A DNA stretch of 38,205 nucleotides from Candidatus Binatia bacterium (GCA_022824615.1 JAJDZM010000276.1:1-38205); one strand, 5' to 3'. Shown: positions 24,001 through 31,457, counted from the first letter of the stretch. Notes: generated by a model from the letters alone, not told the origin. Numbers and translations are program-made.

Positions 24001-24630
24001 GACGTCGTGGTGCTGGTCGATGGTACGGAACTGGGCCGGGCCAGCGTGCAGGTCACCACCTTCGGGACGGCGTTTCTGCACGGGGCGCACGGCACCTGTA
24101 CCGTGCCCGACTTTCCCCGCCCCGGCGAGAGTGTCCCCCTGGTGTGGCAGGAAGCCCGGCAGCAGTTTGGCCCGACCGACGGCAGTGCGCCGCCTACCGG
24201 CCCGGCCTCGGCCCGGAGCCCACTCCCCGGCTATCTGGAGAACCCGGCGGCCAACTCCTTTCAGTCCGGCCTCGGCGTGGTGTCCGGCTGGGTGTGTGAG
24301 GCCGAGACCGTGACCCTGGAGATGGGCGGCCAGACCATAGCGGCCCACTACGGCGCGGAGCGGCCCGACACCCAGGGCGTGTGTGGCGACACCGCCAACG
24401 GCTTCAGTCGGCTGTTCAACTGGCCCAAGCTGGGGGCCGGCGACCACGAGGTCATCGCCCGGGCCGACGGGGTGGTGTTTGACCGGGCCACGGTGCGGGT
24501 GGTGGAGTTGGACATCCCGGCGGACGCGGACGGGATGTGTACGGTCAAGGACTTTCCCACCCCCGGTGAGACGGTGGCCCTGACCTGGCGGGACCGCCAG
24601 CAGCAGTTTGTCGTTACCACCGGGGAATGA
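21019..24630 (+). CDS. Large secreted multidomain surface protein with tandem C-terminal three-Cys domains
   Basis: 1203 residues with a signal peptide (cleavage near VQAQ-GHP). The order is: DUF11/CARDB-like beta domain (about 30-165); second DUF11-like domain (about 170-315); a segment related to the neighbouring protein, ending ATETYTFHVG (about 370-550); another DUF11-like domain (about 550-690); fibronectin III (about 701-790); a Gly-rich linker (GGGGGGSAAD); a second fibronectin III (about 813-915); then two copies of a roughly 130-residue domain (922-1052 and 1071-1203). Each copy begins GYLENP and contains SFQSGLG, GW.C, RPDTQGVCGDT.NGF and GTC/GMC.V.DFP.PGE, with three conserved Cys. 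No sorting signal is seen at the end. Probably an adhesin or matrix protein. Base composition changes sharply near 22550. No Shine-Dalgarno is visible, and a hairpin sits just upstream. Confidence 0.78.
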   Translation: MFRFWLPLFFLGALLGGAVAGPGTVQAQGHPADLAVSIAVPAAPDSHGVSGPTITLTNRGSDPVYAVEVVIEADNISLDPALIIPVPREIPIPPIGRVVLRDAKLIWSIAWLPGRSVYAYHVLPASTTGIRVVQYVATVSSPRVLEPQNNNRAEVWQVRIDVLKRIPAVPDYAVSVAVDDHFPQPGESVTFTIEGRISTAGATPADDDNTLRNAQVAIPLPAGLTYSSDVAPAGTSYDPSTGIWTIDAGGIWTVNERRIRPPPKIIARTLTLTLTATRDADTVLTEQCVTAELSAKPPEPIGQTADNRAKLCLGAAPHLFQSGRVDTFTTYPCVGDTDAPCDATDDVRVRAVDQTRSPPRILLPGTTVIQVQEKPARTYDGHTHNGNLQSVNDATTVSWQTIIAEIHGGDIEYNRSPEHGVWIAWSRVPFNDQLTSWQNLRLTFTASDGNGGSPPGKVHLRNADNNRAVFMLNGGNSYTHSIGPLNLSSALAAPIFWYAEFEKLGTYIVEYTAIATHATLPGDCDTDNDNTNDAFCATETYTFHVGPIADLEVRSGAPSPDATGSHLTIEALNHGPDTAEGVQVTNLPQNAAVAYISQGNYHPSTGRWDLSTLQTAGYRRAAGRASAATLVLATTESAPAATIASTQDYTVCIGSDGSDLAHATQAVCEADTANGGSWHTAPYYDLDPDNNTAALTAHARGSSPATLTLDETRPGAVTLTWTTQPGAATYGIEFSTDGETWDSLTAGLTTPRYTYTGSLPISSTQHYRVYAVNEAGERSRPLATATSSPKVITRTVIRTGGGGGGSAADASPTGPSRLRATPRGPTRLLLYWSGPRHLYGEAITSYELEVSPDGDHWTTVAPYIEVARPTRSGEQSATKYTHTGLTPATTYHYRVYAHNRRGRSLASAVASATTDDPRVLTGYLENPAPGSFQSGLGMIHGWECDADEVVVQINGTPSPAITGTPRPDTQGVCGDTDNGFEHLLNWNALGDGRHDVVVLVDGTELGRASVQVTTFGTAFLHGAHGTCTVPDFPRPGESVPLVWQEARQQFGPTDGSAPPTGPASARSPLPGYLENPAANSFQSGLGVVSGWVCEAETVTLEMGGQTIAAHYGAERPDTQGVCGDTANGFSRLFNWPKLGAGDHEVIARADGVVFDRATVRVVELDIPADADGMCTVKDFPTPGETVALTWRDRQQQFVVTTGE

Positions 24631-24874
24631 AAGAACCAACCCCGGCCCCCCTTCTTTATCCCCTCTCGGGAGGGGTGCCGCAAAGCGGCGGGGTGGGTTT
24701 GACGGCCCGGCGTTCCAGCACCCACCCCGGCCCCCGTACCAAGTACGGGGCAGGCTCTACGGGCTACCCCTCCGAGACGTGTGATGCATGTTGCGTTCTC
24801 AGCAGCCTGGGGGAACCCACCCCGGCCCGTTGGGCCACCCCTCCGAGGAGGGGATATTTAAGGCGGTGAAAAGA
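24631..24874. repeat. Right-hand repeat cluster, including the inverted 80-nt copy (24776-24855)
   Basis: Between the large surface gene and the GST gene. In reverse complement it gives, in order, the 80-nt repeat, then GCCTGCCCCGTACTTGGTAC with GGGGGCCGGGGTGGG, then CACCCCGCCGCTTTGCGGCA and a CCCCTCCCGAGAGGGG hairpin. The first two occur in the same order at 18277-18486 on the plus strand, with a longer spacer. No gene is seen. Confidence 0.85.
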
Positions 24875-25525
24875 TTACGCCTTCATGCCCGCGGCTTTGG
24901 CCTTCTCATGGATGCTGGAAGCCGCGCTGGCGCGACTATCGACCCGCGCAAACCAGGCCGTCAGGTTTTTCAGGTCCGGGCTGATCTTCTGGCCCACGCC
25001 GGCCCCGAAATCAAGGGCGCAGTACAGAATGATATCGACCAAGGTAAACCGGTCGCCCGCGACAAACTGTTTGCCCTCCATCAGACCGTCCAGCCAGGCG
25101 AGCTTTTCTTGCACGATTTCCTTGAGACCGGCCGCGGCCTCAGGCAGACAGTGCATACGCTCCTTAAACATGTCCAGGCCCTCGGCATAGCGGAAGCCGT
25201 TATACAGATGCTCGGTGATCTGGAGTTCGATACGCCGCTGCCACATGCGGGTTTCGGCTTTTTCCTCCGGGGTCGAGCCGATTAACGCCGGGCCGGGCTG
25301 GGTGTCTTCAAGGTATTCACAGATGGCGGTCGTTTCCGCCAGGACGCTGCCATTATCCAACTCGATCGCCGGCATTTGGCCGCCGGGGTTCTTATCGGTA
25401 TACGGCCCCTGCCGGTTCTCCGCGCCCAGAATATCTATTTCGATCGTATCAAGCGTAACACCTTTTTCCGCCATGAACATGCGGACGCAACGCGGATTCG
25501 GACCGAGTGAATTATACATTCTCAT
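24875..25525 (-). CDS. Glutathione S-transferase family protein
   Basis: 216 residues, usual GST length. The N-terminal thioredoxin-like domain has YNSLGPNPRCVRMFM, with the candidate catalytic Ser/Cys region, and the glutathione-contacting cis-Pro and Glu/Thr patch (GGQMPAIELDNGSVLAETTA). The all-helical C-terminal domain has the N-capping motif region FVAGDRFTLVDIILYC. Cytoplasmic; conjugates or reduces electrophiles with glutathione. AAGGAGG lies upstream; two Mets (25525 and 25519) are possible starts. The subclass is not certain. It is downstream of the TPR gene on the same strand, 125 bases away. Confidence 0.9.
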   Translation of the reverse strand: MRMYNSLGPNPRCVRMFMAEKGVTLDTIEIDILGAENRQGPYTDKNPGGQMPAIELDNGSVLAETTAICEYLEDTQPGPALIGSTPEEKAETRMWQRRIELQITEHLYNGFRYAEGLDMFKERMHCLPEAAAGLKEIVQEKLAWLDGLMEGKQFVAGDRFTLVDIILYCALDFGAGVGQKISPDLKNLTAWFARVDSRASAASSIHEKAKAAGMKA

Positions 25526-25650
25526 AAGAGCCTCCTTGATAGGGTGTATTGCACAGCGGTTTAGCCTATTTGGTCTCCGGGGCGCAAGCAGGGAACTGAA
25601 CGACGCTAACCGGATTCACTGCCAGCTACCGCTGGCTGTGCCGATACTTG

Positions 25651-27315
25651 CTACCGTGTCGCGAGCCGGCAGAAGCAGGATGCGGTGATTGGGACGTCGG
25701 TGCGGGCCAAGGCGAGGTCCAGCCGTTGCTTCACGATTGCCGCCTCCTGAATCCACCCGAGTCGCTGGAGGCACTCGTGATATCCGTGCAGGCTCCAGAC
25801 GTTGTCCGGGTGCTGGCAGGCGCGGCTCAGCGTATCGTCGTATCCGAGGTCCGCCCGATACACCGCGGCGGCCTCATCGACCCGATCCTGTTCGAGCAGC
25901 AGGGCGGCGAGCGCGTGGCGCGTCGGTTGCATCCAGCCCCAGGGCTCGTCGTAGGGCAGGTTGTCGTCCAGCTTCACGGCCGCCCGGAGATGCCTGAACG
26001 CGGTGTCAAAGCGGCCGCGCCGGTATTCGATCTCGCCTCGCATCATCTCCCTCGCGATCGCGAGAATGTCGAGGCAGCGGTTGTTGAACACGTAGCGGCT
26101 CTCCGGGACGCGGGTGAGCGCTGCATCGAAGCCGGCGGCCTCGCGCTCCGCCGCGTCGACGTCGCCTGTCACTGCGCGAGCGACCACCTTGGCGTACCGC
26201 ATCATTGCAGTCGTCACGCAAAAAAGATCGCGGTTCTCCGGCAGCTCTTCCGCAAGGATAGCGTTCCACTTCCCGAACCGGATGAGTACGTGCTGCTTCA
26301 TCGAAACAAAGCCTTCCAGCCAGCCCGCCATGGGCGGCGAGGTGAGAGTGAGCAACTCCTCAGTAAGCGTCGCGATCATCTCCTCGGCCGCCGCAAGTGC
26401 GGGCCGGTATTGTCCGAGGAACATCGCCCCGTAGATCTTGAAGTGGTAGTTATGGCAGCGGTAGAGCGAGTAGAAGTTGTTCGCACCCGCGTGCGCGAGA
26501 AACTTGCGGTCCGCTTCGATGGCCGCCTGATTCGACTCTACCACCGCTCGGTAGTCGCCGCAAAGCACGTCGATGTGGGTCGGCATGTGTTCGAGATGGC
26601 CGGCGTCCGGCACGAGAGCGCGTAGCCGGTCGCCAGCCGTGAGCGCCCGCTCCGGGTGCGGCGACATCTCCATCAGGTGGATGTACATGTGGAGCAGGCC
26701 CGGGTGGGCCTCCTCGCTCCGTTCCTCGCGCCGACGTATCGCCTTCTCAAGGACCTCGATGGCCTCTTCCGTATCGGCCCCTTCCGCTGGCTGGCCGGTC
26801 TTCAGATCCCAGAGCGCCCACGGGGTGCGGTTCATGATCGCCTCGGCGAACAGGGCCGCTACGTCCGGGTCGTCCTCGCCGTGCTCGGCGTAGACCACCC
26901 GCATCGCACCCGCGTACGCATCGTTCCACGGGCACCTGTCCGCCACAGGCGAGCGTGACGGGTAGCGATGTGCGAGGGCACCGATGAGAGACCGCTCGGT
27001 ATCCGTCGCGTTCGGGGCGAGCGCCCGCGCCCGTGCCGCCGCGTCGTACGCGGTCTCGAGCGAACGGGCCGCGTCCCCCTCATCGAAGGCCTCCCACGGC
27101 TTGTTGTAGTTCGGCCCGACCGCGTAGGCGACCCCCCACCATGCCATGGCGCACGCCGGGTCGGCAGCGAGTGCCCGGCGGTAGCATGCGATTGCCTCGT
27201 CGTGGTTGTAGCCGTAGGTCCAGGCGAGCCCCCGGTCGAACCATCGCTGCGCTTCCTCGGAACCGGTCGTGACAGGCCGGCTGTAGGTCCCCAGATCATA
27301 GTAGCCTTCGGACAT
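25651..27315 (-). CDS. Tetratricopeptide-repeat protein
   Basis: 554 residues from the ATG at 27315 (AAGGAG upstream; the frame is open to 27366). The opening YYDLGTYSRPVTTGSEEAQR, followed by WFDRGLAWTYGYNHDEAIAC and YRRALAADPACAMAWWGVAY, is a conserved signature of a TPR family found in actinobacteria and soil proteobacteria. Several further helix pairs follow (EAIEVLEKAIRRRE, LIRAD-type pairs and AAAVYRADLGYDDTLSRACQ). No signal peptide or enzyme domain is seen. TPR proteins are usually scaffolds; the role of this one is unknown. It is divergent from the Mut7-C-like gene. Confidence 0.85.
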   Translation of the reverse strand: MSEGYYDLGTYSRPVTTGSEEAQRWFDRGLAWTYGYNHDEAIACYRRALAADPACAMAWWGVAYAVGPNYNKPWEAFDEGDAARSLETAYDAAARARALAPNATDTERSLIGALAHRYPSRSPVADRCPWNDAYAGAMRVVYAEHGEDDPDVAALFAEAIMNRTPWALWDLKTGQPAEGADTEEAIEVLEKAIRRREERSEEAHPGLLHMYIHLMEMSPHPERALTAGDRLRALVPDAGHLEHMPTHIDVLCGDYRAVVESNQAAIEADRKFLAHAGANNFYSLYRCHNYHFKIYGAMFLGQYRPALAAAEEMIATLTEELLTLTSPPMAGWLEGFVSMKQHVLIRFGKWNAILAEELPENRDLFCVTTAMMRYAKVVARAVTGDVDAAEREAAGFDAALTRVPESRYVFNNRCLDILAIAREMMRGEIEYRRGRFDTAFRHLRAAVKLDDNLPYDEPWGWMQPTRHALAALLLEQDRVDEAAAVYRADLGYDDTLSRACQHPDNVWSLHGYHECLQRLGWIQEAAIVKQRLDLALARTDVPITASCFCRLATR

Positions 27316-27627
27316 GGCCTCTCCTTCGCGAATTTTGCCGTCAGTTCTGTGCTTGCCAGCCTGCATAGCTCACCTAGTATTCTCGTGCGAGAGAGAACTT
27401 CTTCTCTCCGAGGTCATACCGTCCCTGAGTAAGGCGAAGAATGATTCAATCTTCCGTGAGGGGGAGAACCAGAGAGAAGGCAGGATGTCGGCAAGAGGCC
27501 AGGGATCGGGTCTGCCAGGCTCGGAGTGTCGTATTTCCCGCCTTGTCTTCCCCCGGTCCTTATTTTAGGCTGCAAGCCGGTCACACGATACTGGTAAGTT
27601 CGTCTCCACTATGGTCAGGAGCCTTGG
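27316..27627. other. Divergent intergenic region, no gene seen
   Basis: 312 bases between the TPR gene and the Mut7-C-like gene. It holds a 7-bp hairpin (GAGAGAA/CTTC/TTCTCTC, 27391-27408) and purine-rich sequence. It must contain promoters for both neighbours, but I see no convincing -35/-10 pair. Short open frames here look random. Confidence 0.6.
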
Positions 27628-28101
27628 ATGCCTGCTGAGCCGCCGCCTCGTTTTTTAGCCGATCGCATGGTCGGCACCTTGGCAAAATGGTTGCGCCTGC
27701 TGGGCTATGATACCGTCTATATGCCCGAGGTTTCATCCGCGAGCGTGAAGCGCGAAGCGCACCGCCAGGGCCGTATCCTGCTGACCCGTCGGACCTGTTT
27801 CCTGAACCAGAGAGATATGCCACCCTTTGTGTTTATTCGTGCCGACCGCTTTCGGGAGCAGCTCAAACAGGTCTGTACCGACTTGCAGCTCACGGTCTCG
27901 TCCCCTCTGTTCAGACGGTGCAGCGTGTGTAATCGGGAATTGGAAACAATCGACCGCGAGCGGGTTCAAGCCCGTGTGCCCGCGTGTGTGTGGCAAACAC
28001 AAACGATTTTTTCCCACTGCCGAAAGTGCCAGCGCGTCTATTGGAACGCCACTCACCGCGAACGCATCATCGAAGAGCTGAGACACATGGGGATGGTGTA
28101 A
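27628..28101 (+). CDS. Mut7-C-type PIN-like protein with zinc ribbon, acidic site partly lost
   Basis: 157 residues with AGGAG six bases before the ATG. The N-terminal half matches Mut7-C RNase domains (FLADRMVGTLAKWLRLLGYD, with Asp12 and Asp28). The C-terminal zinc ribbon has Cys98-x2-Cys101 and Cys131-x2-Cys134 followed by RVYWNATH, as in full-length family members. Two usually acidic positions differ: the family's DEE-type motif after the second strand reads SSAS here, and the TRD motif reads LLTRR (Arg55). Nuclease activity is therefore doubtful, and an RNA-binding role is possible. A DUF393 gene follows after six bases. Confidence 0.82.
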   Translation: MPAEPPPRFLADRMVGTLAKWLRLLGYDTVYMPEVSSASVKREAHRQGRILLTRRTCFLNQRDMPPFVFIRADRFREQLKQVCTDLQLTVSSPLFRRCSVCNRELETIDRERVQARVPACVWQTQTIFSHCRKCQRVYWNATHRERIIEELRHMGMV

Positions 28102-28107
28102 GGAAGC

Positions 28108-28482
28108 ATGGAACCGGCCGGAGCCCAACCCATCTGGCTGTTCTGGGACGGAGCATGCGGCTTGTGTCGGCGAGCTGTTGCCTGGGTCAAACACCGCGAT
28201 GTAACGAACCAGATTCAGGCGGTTCCCTACCAGGACGCGCCTCGCCCTCCAATGACGGACAGCCTGGCCCGACAGTGCGAACGCTCGGTATACGTCATCA
28301 CGCCCGGCGGACAGATTTTGTCCGCCGGGCGGGCGAGTCTGTACGTGCTGGGGAAAGTGGGGTTCCCGCGCTTGGCCCGGATGGGCCGTCTGCCGCCCTT
28401 TGTGTGGGGGGTTGAACTGGGCTATTGGATCGTTGCGCGGAATCGACAGTTTTTCAGTAAGTGGCTGTTTCCGGAAAAATGA
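28108..28482 (+). CDS. DUF393 / DCC-family thiol-disulfide oxidoreductase-like protein
   Basis: 124 residues. The signature DGACGLC (Asp14, Cys17, Cys20) gives the CxxC motif of this thioredoxin-related family; the C-terminal SKWLFPEK follows a hydrophobic WGVELGYWIVARNR helix. The family is widespread and biochemically poorly known, with disulfide exchange inferred from the motif. It follows the Mut7-C-like gene after six bases, so the two are co-transcribed. It converges with trmL. Confidence 0.87.
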   Translation: MEPAGAQPIWLFWDGACGLCRRAVAWVKHRDVTNQIQAVPYQDAPRPPMTDSLARQCERSVYVITPGGQILSAGRASLYVLGKVGFPRLARMGRLPPFVWGVELGYWIVARNRQFFSKWLFPEK

Positions 28483-28551
28483 GGTGAGGGACTGGGCGCT
28501 GGGGGTTGGAGCCTGGAACACTGCCCTATACTGTGTCTCCTCTCTACTCCG

Positions 28552-29004
28552 CTAGACTTGTCCCAATTGGCGCAGGGCCTCATACAACACAATCGCCGCC
28601 GCGTTGGACAAGTTCAAACTGCGCACCCGCGCGCCCGGCATTGGAATAGTGTACAGGGTCTCGGCGTATTCCGTGCGGATTGCCTCTGACAACCCCCGCG
28701 TCTCGCTGCCAAAGACGAGCAGGTCGTCGGGCTGATAGCGGACCGTGGTGTAGGACCGCTGGGCGCGCGCGGAAAAGGCCAGCAGACGGCCGGGTGGGCG
28801 ACGCTCGAGGAAGGCGCTCCACGACTCATACACATGCAGGTCGACAGCCGGCCAGTAATCGAGGCCGGCACGCTTGAGATAGCGGTCCTCAAGAGAAAAC
28901 CCCAATGGGCCAACGAGGTGCAGGGAGCTTTGCGTGGCCGCACATAACCGGGCGGTTGTCCCGGTGTTGGGCGGAATCTCCGGTTCGACAAAGACGATGT
29001 GCAT
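28552..29004 (-). CDS. trmL: tRNA (cytidine/uridine-34-2'-O)-methyltransferase TrmL
   Basis: 150 residues, the compact SPOUT form. It begins MHIVFVEPEIPPNTGTTARL, has GFSLEDRYLKRAGLDYW in mid-protein and the knot motifs VFGSETRGLSE and IPMPGARVRSLNLSNAAAIV, all diagnostic of TrmL. It 2'-O-methylates the wobble base of leucine tRNAs using SAM. It follows a DUF1285-like gene by 14 bases on the minus strand and is preceded in the same unit by dtd, making a small tRNA-related cluster. Confidence 0.94.
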   Translation of the reverse strand: MHIVFVEPEIPPNTGTTARLCAATQSSLHLVGPLGFSLEDRYLKRAGLDYWPAVDLHVYESWSAFLERRPPGRLLAFSARAQRSYTTVRYQPDDLLVFGSETRGLSEAIRTEYAETLYTIPMPGARVRSLNLSNAAAIVLYEALRQLGQV

Positions 29005-29018
29005 GGGGAATGACCGGA

Positions 29019-29495
29019 CTAGTCCGGCCCTTTGACTTGGACCGGGTAGGCGGTTTTACCGATGTGTAAAACAAATCCCTCGCCCGCGGCCGCCGGCTGG
29101 ACATGCTGCGTGAGCTGATAGTAGGCCGGTCGCAGAAAGCGGGCCGCGTGCTTTTGCCCTTTGACCTTGCAGTACAGGACATCGTTGGCACCGATGGTCA
29201 GCGTATGGGGGGACAGTCGCTCTTCGCTCTCGTCGTTCAGGCGTAGGGTAAAACCCCGCTCCGGGTCTCCGGCGACCTGGGTAACAACATAGGGAGTGTC
29301 TTCAATTTCAACGCGCGCGCGATCTCGCCCCAGAACGATTTCATACTCACCCTGCGCATTCTTCTGGAGACATTGGCTAAAGAGTTTGTTGATGCGCTGA
29401 TTTTGGATACGCTCATCGTTGGCATACCACCAGCCGTCTTTTCCAAAGTGTATCTTGCGGGTAGGGTCGATGGCCCAGAAACCGGCTCGTGGCAT
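29019..29495 (-). CDS. DUF1285-like protein
   Basis: 158 residues. The pattern IHFGKDGWWYANDERIQNQR, then INKLFSQCLQKNAQGEYEIV and ARVEIEDTPYVVTQV resembles DUF1285 proteins, which have a strand-rich N-terminal half with a VEVEDAPF-type motif. No catalytic motif, signal or membrane segment is seen. It sits between dtd (6 bases upstream) and trmL (14 bases downstream), so it is almost certainly co-transcribed with them. Function unknown. Confidence 0.7.
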   Translation of the reverse strand: MPRAGFWAIDPTRKIHFGKDGWWYANDERIQNQRINKLFSQCLQKNAQGEYEIVLGRDRARVEIEDTPYVVTQVAGDPERGFTLRLNDESEERLSPHTLTIGANDVLYCKVKGQKHAARFLRPAYYQLTQHVQPAAAGEGFVLHIGKTAYPVQVKGPD

Positions 29496-29501
29496 CGCCG
29501 C

Positions 29502-29966
29502 TCAGCTCCCCTGACGCGGGCCGCGGTCTGCGGTGTCGAGGATGAGCGTCACCGGACCGTCATTGACGAGTTGGACTGCCATATGCGCCTGGAAGTGCCC
29601 CGTGGCAACCGGGATATGATGGCGCTGACAGCCGGCGACAAAATATTCATACAACGGCTTGGCAGTCGCCGGCTCTGCCGCGGCCGTAAACGATGGGCGG
29701 CGGCCTTTGCGCGTATCGCCGTACAGCGTGAATTGCGACACAACCAGGAGCGATCCGGCGACGTCCTGGACGGAGTAGGCAAATTTCCCGGCCTGATCCG
29801 AGAAAATCCGCAGCCCGATAATTTTCTCGCTCAGAAAGTCCGCCTCCAACTCGGTGTCCCCCGCTGTCACGCCGAGCAGGACAAGCAGGCCGTGCCGGAT
29901 CTGCCCGACGATTTCTCCCTCAACCGAGACCTGCGCCTCGCGCACTCGCTGGATAACGGCCCGCAT
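29502..29966 (-). CDS. dtd: D-aminoacyl-tRNA deacylase
   Basis: 154 residues from the ATG at 29966, which starts the universal MRAVIQRV sequence; the frame extends to 30047 without support. Motif 1 is [17 protein letters not shown]; motif 2 is the Gly-cisPro segment NDGPVT, which rejects L-amino acids. The enzyme hydrolyses D-aminoacyl-tRNAs and Gly-tRNA(Ala) in the cytoplasm. It is the first gene of the minus-strand dtd - DUF1285 - trmL unit and is divergent from lgt, sharing a 121-base intergenic region. Confidence 0.95.
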   Translation of the reverse strand: MRAVIQRVREAQVSVEGEIVGQIRHGLLVLLGVTAGDTELEADFLSEKIIGLRIFSDQAGKFAYSVQDVAGSLLVVSQFTLYGDTRKGRRPSFTAAAEPATAKPLYEYFVAGCQRHHIPVATGHFQAHMAVQLVNDGPVTLILDTADRGPRQGS

Positions 29967-30051
29967 GTTGCTTTCCTGTGTAATAGATAGTGCGATAGGT
30001 AGCTGAGTCCTCCGGCGCATACAAGATGAGAGCCGTCCAATGTCCACCGAA

Positions 30052-30081
30052 CTGGCATCAGACCATGCCCTCGGCTATGAT
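30052..30081 (+). promoter_or_regulatory. Candidate promoter placing the lgt transcript start at its ATG
   Basis: CTGGCA (30052-30057), an 18-base spacer and TATGAT (30076-30081), six bases before the ATG at 30088. lgt has no visible Shine-Dalgarno, so a leaderless mRNA would fit. Found by eye; four of six match at -35. Confidence 0.3.
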
Positions 30082-30087
30082 CGCTGC

Positions 30088-30882
30088 ATGTATCCCGTCC
30101 TGCTCGAACTCGGCCCCTTCACGATATACAGCTACGGGGTCATGATGGCCTTGGGCTTCGTGGCTGCGGCTTGGCTGCTGGGTAAAGGGCTGGCCTATCA
30201 AGGCCGGAACCCGGACCTTGCTTCGACCCTGGTCCTGTGGGCTGCCGTCGGGGGGCTGATCGGCGCCCGGCTGCTTTTCATTCTGGATAATTGGTCCGCA
30301 TTTCTGGCCGATCCGTGGGCGTTGCTTTTGACCGGCGCCGGCTTTGTCTGGCACGGCGGCTTAATCGGCGGGATCGTCGGCGTCAGTTTGGGTATCCGGC
30401 ACTCCAAGCTGCCCTGGCCGGAGACCATGGATGCGATTGCCCCGGCGATTGCCCTGGGCCATGGGACCGGACGTATTGGCTGCCAGTTGGCTGGTGACGG
30501 GGACTGGGGACCGCCAACCGACCTGCCCTGGGGAATGGCCTATCCGGATGCCATTGTTGGCTGGGACTATCCGCCGGACGTGTTCGTCCATCCGACGCCG
30601 CTCTACGAGATGCTCGCGTATTTTGCGATTGCGGCCGTGTTATGGAATCGCCGGACGGCTGGGTACCGCCCCGGCTCTCTGTTCTGGGGGTATCTGCTCT
30701 TGGCCGGGATTGCCCGGTTTTCCCTGGAATTTGTGCGGGTCAATCCTCCGCTCTGGGGAACATTCTCCCAAGCCCAGGTGATCAGCATCGGCTTGATGCT
30801 GGTCGGAGCGAGCCTGCTGTTCAAAAGCGGGAAGCATGGGCGCGTCCCGGCTGTCCATAGTACGCTGGAGAAATCACGGTGA
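30088..30882 (+). CDS. lgt: Prolipoprotein diacylglyceryl transferase Lgt
   Basis: 264 residues from the ATG at 30088 (MYPVLLELGPFTIYSYGVM matches the family N-terminus). A polytopic inner-membrane protein with about seven helices. Hallmarks are the HGGLIGG motif (89-95), GHGTGRIGCQLAGD with Arg129 (the family's GR.GN region, here with Cys in place of the usual Asn), and HPTPLYE (168-174). It transfers diacylglycerol from phosphatidylglycerol to the lipobox Cys of prelipoproteins such as the one at 10195. The stop overlaps the next start by four bases (GTGA). Confidence 0.94.
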   Translation: MYPVLLELGPFTIYSYGVMMALGFVAAAWLLGKGLAYQGRNPDLASTLVLWAAVGGLIGARLLFILDNWSAFLADPWALLLTGAGFVWHGGLIGGIVGVSLGIRHSKLPWPETMDAIAPAIALGHGTGRIGCQLAGDGDWGPPTDLPWGMAYPDAIVGWDYPPDVFVHPTPLYEMLAYFAIAAVLWNRRTAGYRPGSLFWGYLLLAGIARFSLEFVRVNPPLWGTFSQAQVISIGLMLVGASLLFKSGKHGRVPAVHSTLEKSR

Positions 30883-31457
30883 GAGCCTGGCTTATCCTTG
30901 GGGGTGTGGGCATGTTGGTGCTGCTGGGGGTGGTCATTTTGATCACCACGCCTTCTCGGACCACCCTGCCCCGACCGGCTCCGGATTTCCTGCTGCCCGA
31001 TATGAGCGGTCAGGCCGTCCGCCTGTCGCAACTCAAGGGAAAAGTTGTTCTCCTCAACGTCTGGGCGACGTGGTGCGGTCCGTGCCGGCAAGAGATGCCG
31101 ACTATGGAAGTCCTCGCGCACAAGCTCAGCGACGAGGACTTTGTGCTGCTGGCCGTGAGCCAGGACGTCGATGGGGTCACAACGGTGAAGCCCTATCTGC
31201 AAGAAGGAGGATATACTTTTCCGGTGCTGCTTGATGTCCAAGGCGAGGTTGGCAGGAAATATGGGGTCACCGGTTATCCCGAAACATTTATCATTGATCG
31301 TCAAGGGCAGGTCGTCTATCACCATATTGGCTATAATGATTGGGCTCAGCCTCAGGTCGAGGAAACGCTCCGGCGCTTGATCCAACAGGGGGAGTGGCGT
31401 GGCGATACGGGAATGCCGGTGCCCGGCGCGCATACGTCCTTACCGGCAGAAGGATAG
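30879..31457 (+). CDS. TlpA/ResA-like membrane-anchored thiol-disulfide oxidoreductase
   Basis: 192 residues, GTG start overlapping the lgt stop by four bases. A single N-terminal membrane segment (about 4-23) anchors a periplasmic AhpC/TSA-thioredoxin domain with WATWCGPCRQEMP (CGPC active site) and the cis-Pro loop TGYPETF. The family keeps periplasmic or apocytochrome cysteines reduced, or supports envelope protein folding. A Pro/Ala-rich tail ends the protein. Coupling with lgt suggests co-translation; the partner is unknown. Confidence 0.9.
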   Translation: MRAWLILGGVGMLVLLGVVILITTPSRTTLPRPAPDFLLPDMSGQAVRLSQLKGKVVLLNVWATWCGPCRQEMPTMEVLAHKLSDEDFVLLAVSQDVDGVTTVKPYLQEGGYTFPVLLDVQGEVGRKYGVTGYPETFIIDRQGQVVYHHIGYNDWAQPQVEETLRRLIQQGEWRGDTGMPVPGAHTSLPAEG

